Origin: Burkholderia sp. 8Y
GTDB lineage: Bacteria > Pseudomonadota > Gammaproteobacteria > Burkholderiales > Burkholderiaceae
Length of the DNA: 64,000 nt
Assembly (NCBI RefSeq): GCF_902506145.1
Contig: NZ_LR733548.1
Span: forward strand, 103,986-167,985
Reading direction: 5' to 3'
Below the pieces are notes generated by a model. The model was not told the origin of the DNA. It ran no database searches and saw only the letters and a program-made list of their open reading frames with translations. Made by a program: the position numbers and the translations under genes. Positions 62,040-64,000 of this stretch are shown here, one piece after another. Within the stretch, counting starts at the first letter, position 1, and every line of letters starts with the position of its first letter.

Positions 62040-62927
62040 ATGCTGAAGGGGCGGCTGGGGCTCGACACGTCGCGCGTGCCGCATGGGGATCGTCACGGGC
62101 TGCTGTGGCTGGAGCGCGGCGAACTCAGCGTCATCGATGGATGCCTGCATTTCACGAGCGGGCAGTACGCCGATCAGATTCCGCATCAGTCGGTATCTAT
62201 GATTTTGCTCGGCCCCGGCGGCAGCGTGACGCATGACGCACTGCGTTTGCTTGCGCGCCACGGCACCCTGCTTGCGGCGGTTGGCGCGAGCGGGGTGCGC
62301 AGTTACACCGCGTTGCCGCTCATGCCCGATCGCTCGGATGTCGCGCGGCGGCAAGCCGAGCTGTGGGGCAGCGCGCGCCGACGCCTGGCCGTTGCGCGGC
62401 ACATGTATGCGCTCCGGTTGGGCGAGGTGTTGCCGCATCGCGATCTGGATACGCTGCGCGGCATCGAAGGAGCGCGCGTGAAGACGATTTATCGGCTGCG
62501 CGCGCAGCAATTCGGCATCGATTGGAACGGACGGCACTACGACCGCGCGAATCCCGAGGCCGCCGATCTCGCCAATCAGGCCATCAATCACGCGGCGACG
62601 GCTGTGCAAGCGGCGGCGGCCATCGCCGTGCAGGCGCTTGCGGCTGTGCCTCAGTTGGGATTCATCCACGAGGACTCGGGTCAGGCATTCGTCCTGGATA
62701 TCGCTGATCTATTTCGCGATGACGTGACGCTCTCGATAGCCTTTGCCGCGGTCAAGCAGGCCGAGCGTGGCGCGGAGACGATCGACCGGCTCGTGCGACG
62801 AGAGGCGGCGCGCGTCTTTCGGAAGCAGCAGGTGATTCCCGCGATGATCGATCGCATCAAGCAAGTACTGCGAGTGGACGAGAAGCTGGAGGAGGCGGAT
62901 GGCGCTGGTCGTAGTGGTGACGCGTGA
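62040..62927 (+). CDS. cas1: CRISPR integrase Cas1 (type I-E)
   Basis: 295 aa. The metal ligands of the active site are visible as Glu in RGIEGARVK, His in GFIHEDSGQ and Asp in LDIADLF. Start LGLDTSRVPHGDRHGLLWLERG is family-typical. With Cas2 it inserts new spacers at the leader end. It overlaps cas2 by 29 bases. Confidence 0.96.
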   Translation: MLKGRLGLDTSRVPHGDRHGLLWLERGELSVIDGCLHFTSGQYADQIPHQSVSMILLGPGGSVTHDALRLLARHGTLLAAVGASGVRSYTALPLMPDRSDVARRQAELWGSARRRLAVARHMYALRLGEVLPHRDLDTLRGIEGARVKTIYRLRAQQFGIDWNGRHYDRANPEAADLANQAINHAATAVQAAAAIAVQALAAVPQLGFIHEDSGQAFVLDIADLFRDDVTLSIAFAAVKQAERGAETIDRLVRREAARVFRKQQVIPAMIDRIKQVLRVDEKLEEADGAGRSGDA

Positions 62928-63198
62928 CGTGGCGGACCGCTTCCGTGGGTATCTGGCCTCGGTGATGCTGGAGGTATCGGCTGGCGTGTACGTCGCGCCG
63001 CGGATGAACAAGGGCGTGCGCGAGCGGACGTGGTCCGTGCTCGCCGAGTGGCACAGCGCCGAGCCGAGGGGCAGCGTCGTGATGGTTTGGCGGGAGCTCG
63101 ATGCGGTCGGGGGAATCGGGATCGCGCAGTTGGGATCGCCTGCGAGGCAGCTCGTGGATGTGGATGGGATGTATTTGGTGAGGCGGGGAGTGAGGTAG
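62899..63198 (+). CDS. cas2: CRISPR adaptor Cas2 (type I-E)
   Basis: 99 aa. MALVVVVTRDVADRFRGYLASVMLEVSAGVYVAP and the RERTWSVLAEW segment identify Cas2e. It forms the central dimer of the Cas1-Cas2 spacer integration complex. Last cas gene, immediately before the leader of array 2. Confidence 0.95.
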   Translation: MALVVVVTRDVADRFRGYLASVMLEVSAGVYVAPRMNKGVRERTWSVLAEWHSAEPRGSVVMVWRELDAVGGIGIAQLGSPARQLVDVDGMYLVRRGVR

Positions 63199-63289
63199 GT
63201 CGGGGTGACATTCGTTCTTTGGAAATTTGGATTTTTTGGCGGATCAGGTTCGGGGTTTTGCGTTCTCAATCATTGAGTTATGACGGAGA
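63199..63289 (+). promoter_or_regulatory. Leader of CRISPR array 2
   Basis: A T-rich 91-base stretch between cas2 and the first repeat. ATCATTGAGTTA at 63269-63280 ends 9 bases before the repeat, the same motif and distance as in the other leader. Confidence 0.8.
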
Positions 63290-63866
63290 GGTTCCTCCGC
63301 GCACGCGGAGATAGGCCCCGTTCGGGGACCGCATGGAGGACCTACGGGCGGGTTCCTCCGCGCACGCGGAGATAGGCCCATGAGGGGACAGGGCGGCTAC
63401 GCCTACCAGCAGGTTCCTCCGCGCACGCGGAGATAGGCCCCGTTCTACATCGGGAAGGGAAAAGGTCGGCGCGGTTCCTCCGCGCACGCGGAGATAGGCC
63501 CCCCGGCCGCATTGAAGACCTGCAGTCCGAATCGGTTCCTCCGCGCACGCGGAGATAGGCCTTGCATCAAGAGCGCGAAGATGCGCAATTGATCGGTTCC
63601 TCCGCGCACGCGGAGATAGGCCTCACCGAATCCTCGAACACTCGCACCCCTGCGAGGTTCCTCCGCGCACGCGGAGATAGGCCCCGCGCCCTTGAGGCAC
63701 GAGGACATCACCGCCAGGTTCCTCCGCGCACGCGGAGATAGGCCCGCGACGATTCTCGGCATTTCGGAAAACTCGCCGGTTCCTCCGCGCACGCGGAGAT
63801 AGGCCCATGGCGATTTTGATCGCATCGAGCCTGATGTTGGTTCCTCCGCGCACGCGGAGATAGGCC
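63290..63866 (+). CRISPR. Type I-E CRISPR array 2, 10 repeats and 9 spacers, read on the plus strand
   Basis: Ten identical 28-bp repeats beginning at 63290 and then every 61 bp (63351, 63412, 63473, 63534, 63595, 63656, 63717, 63778, 63839). They begin GGTTCCTCCGC, have loop bases GCAC and end GCGGAGATAGGCC. All nine spacers are 33 bp. No repeat is decayed, so the array is young or recently turned over. Confidence 0.98.
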
Positions 63867-64000
63867 CTGGATTTGAGTTGTGTGCGTCAAGCTGTGCAGA
63901 AACCGGATGCCAGTGGTTTCAGTTGATCCTTCTGTGCGACGTTCGGTGCGAAGGGCGTAGCCCGCAGCGCCGAACGCCGCACGCCGCTATGCAGCAGCGC
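63867..64000. other. End of window, downstream of array 2
   Basis: 134 bases with no recognised gene; a GC-rich imperfect palindrome around 63937-63985 (GTTCGGTGCG and CGCCGAACGCC arms) may be a terminator for the array transcript. Confidence 0.3.

Noticed and set aside
63278..63890. Minus-strand frames with LSPRARRN / ISACAEEP / YLRVRGGT units
   Set aside because: These are the same artefact, produced from array 2.

Overview
The window is high-GC proteobacterial DNA that looks like the origin-proximal part of a secondary chromosome (chromid) or megaplasmid of Burkholderia sensu lato (Paraburkholderia/Caballeronia type). This placement rests on a Rep_3 initiator with an iteron array, a ParA/ParB pair, and 16-bp palindromes that closely resemble the chromosome-2 class parS of Burkholderia as I remember it. 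No search could be run.

Layout. 0.2-11.1 kb holds accessory chromosomal genes: an MHS-type transporter, a LysR regulator, an unknown 195-aa protein, an OmpR-type two-component pair, an outer-membrane barrel protein, a YceI lipoprotein, and the threonine-to-glycine pair tdh/kbl with a divergent XRE-cupin regulator. 11.3-19.2 kb is the replication and partition core: a LexA-boxed small gene, a tyrosine-recombinase-like protein without its catalytic residues, a KfrA-like coiled-coil protein with a zinc ribbon, a 1.6-kb iteron origin, repA, parB and parA. Six parS-like sites are spread over 8.8-24.3 kb, and two stray iterons lie at 6.2-6.3 kb. 19.3-32.2 kb carries a Pat-like acetyltransferase, an H-NS-like protein, an IclR-controlled non-phosphorylative L-fucose pathway (aldose dehydrogenase, lactonase, SDR, FAH hydrolase; no dehydratase here), a thioesterase, a chemoreceptor, an AGE-type epimerase and an MgtC-like protein. 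32.4-52.1 kb is a glycine-betaine/sarcosine/serine module: proVW, two GlxA-type regulators, a class II aldolase, sdaA, soxBDAG and folB.

That module is interrupted at 36.8-41.5 kb by a cassette of type VI secretion cargo. It has two Hcps of different subfamilies around a Tlde1-like L,D-transpeptidase effector and a candidate membrane immunity protein, plus a broken IS3-family element and two decaying genes. The cassette is bounded by near-identical 1-kb direct repeats arranged as expected from a single-crossover (Campbell-type) integration.

52.1-63.9 kb is a complete type I-E CRISPR-Cas locus: cas3-casA-casB-cas7-cas5-cas6e-cas1-cas2 between a 32-repeat array read on the minus strand and a 10-repeat array read on the plus strand. 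The two leaders face the cas operon and share a 12-bp motif 9 bp from the first repeat. The arrays differ only in the hairpin-loop bases of the repeat. In the large array, a five-repeat block with an altered terminal base is bounded on both sides by spacers 2 bp shorter than normal. This looks like a record of two integration events in which Cas1-Cas2 duplicated only 26 bp of the repeat.
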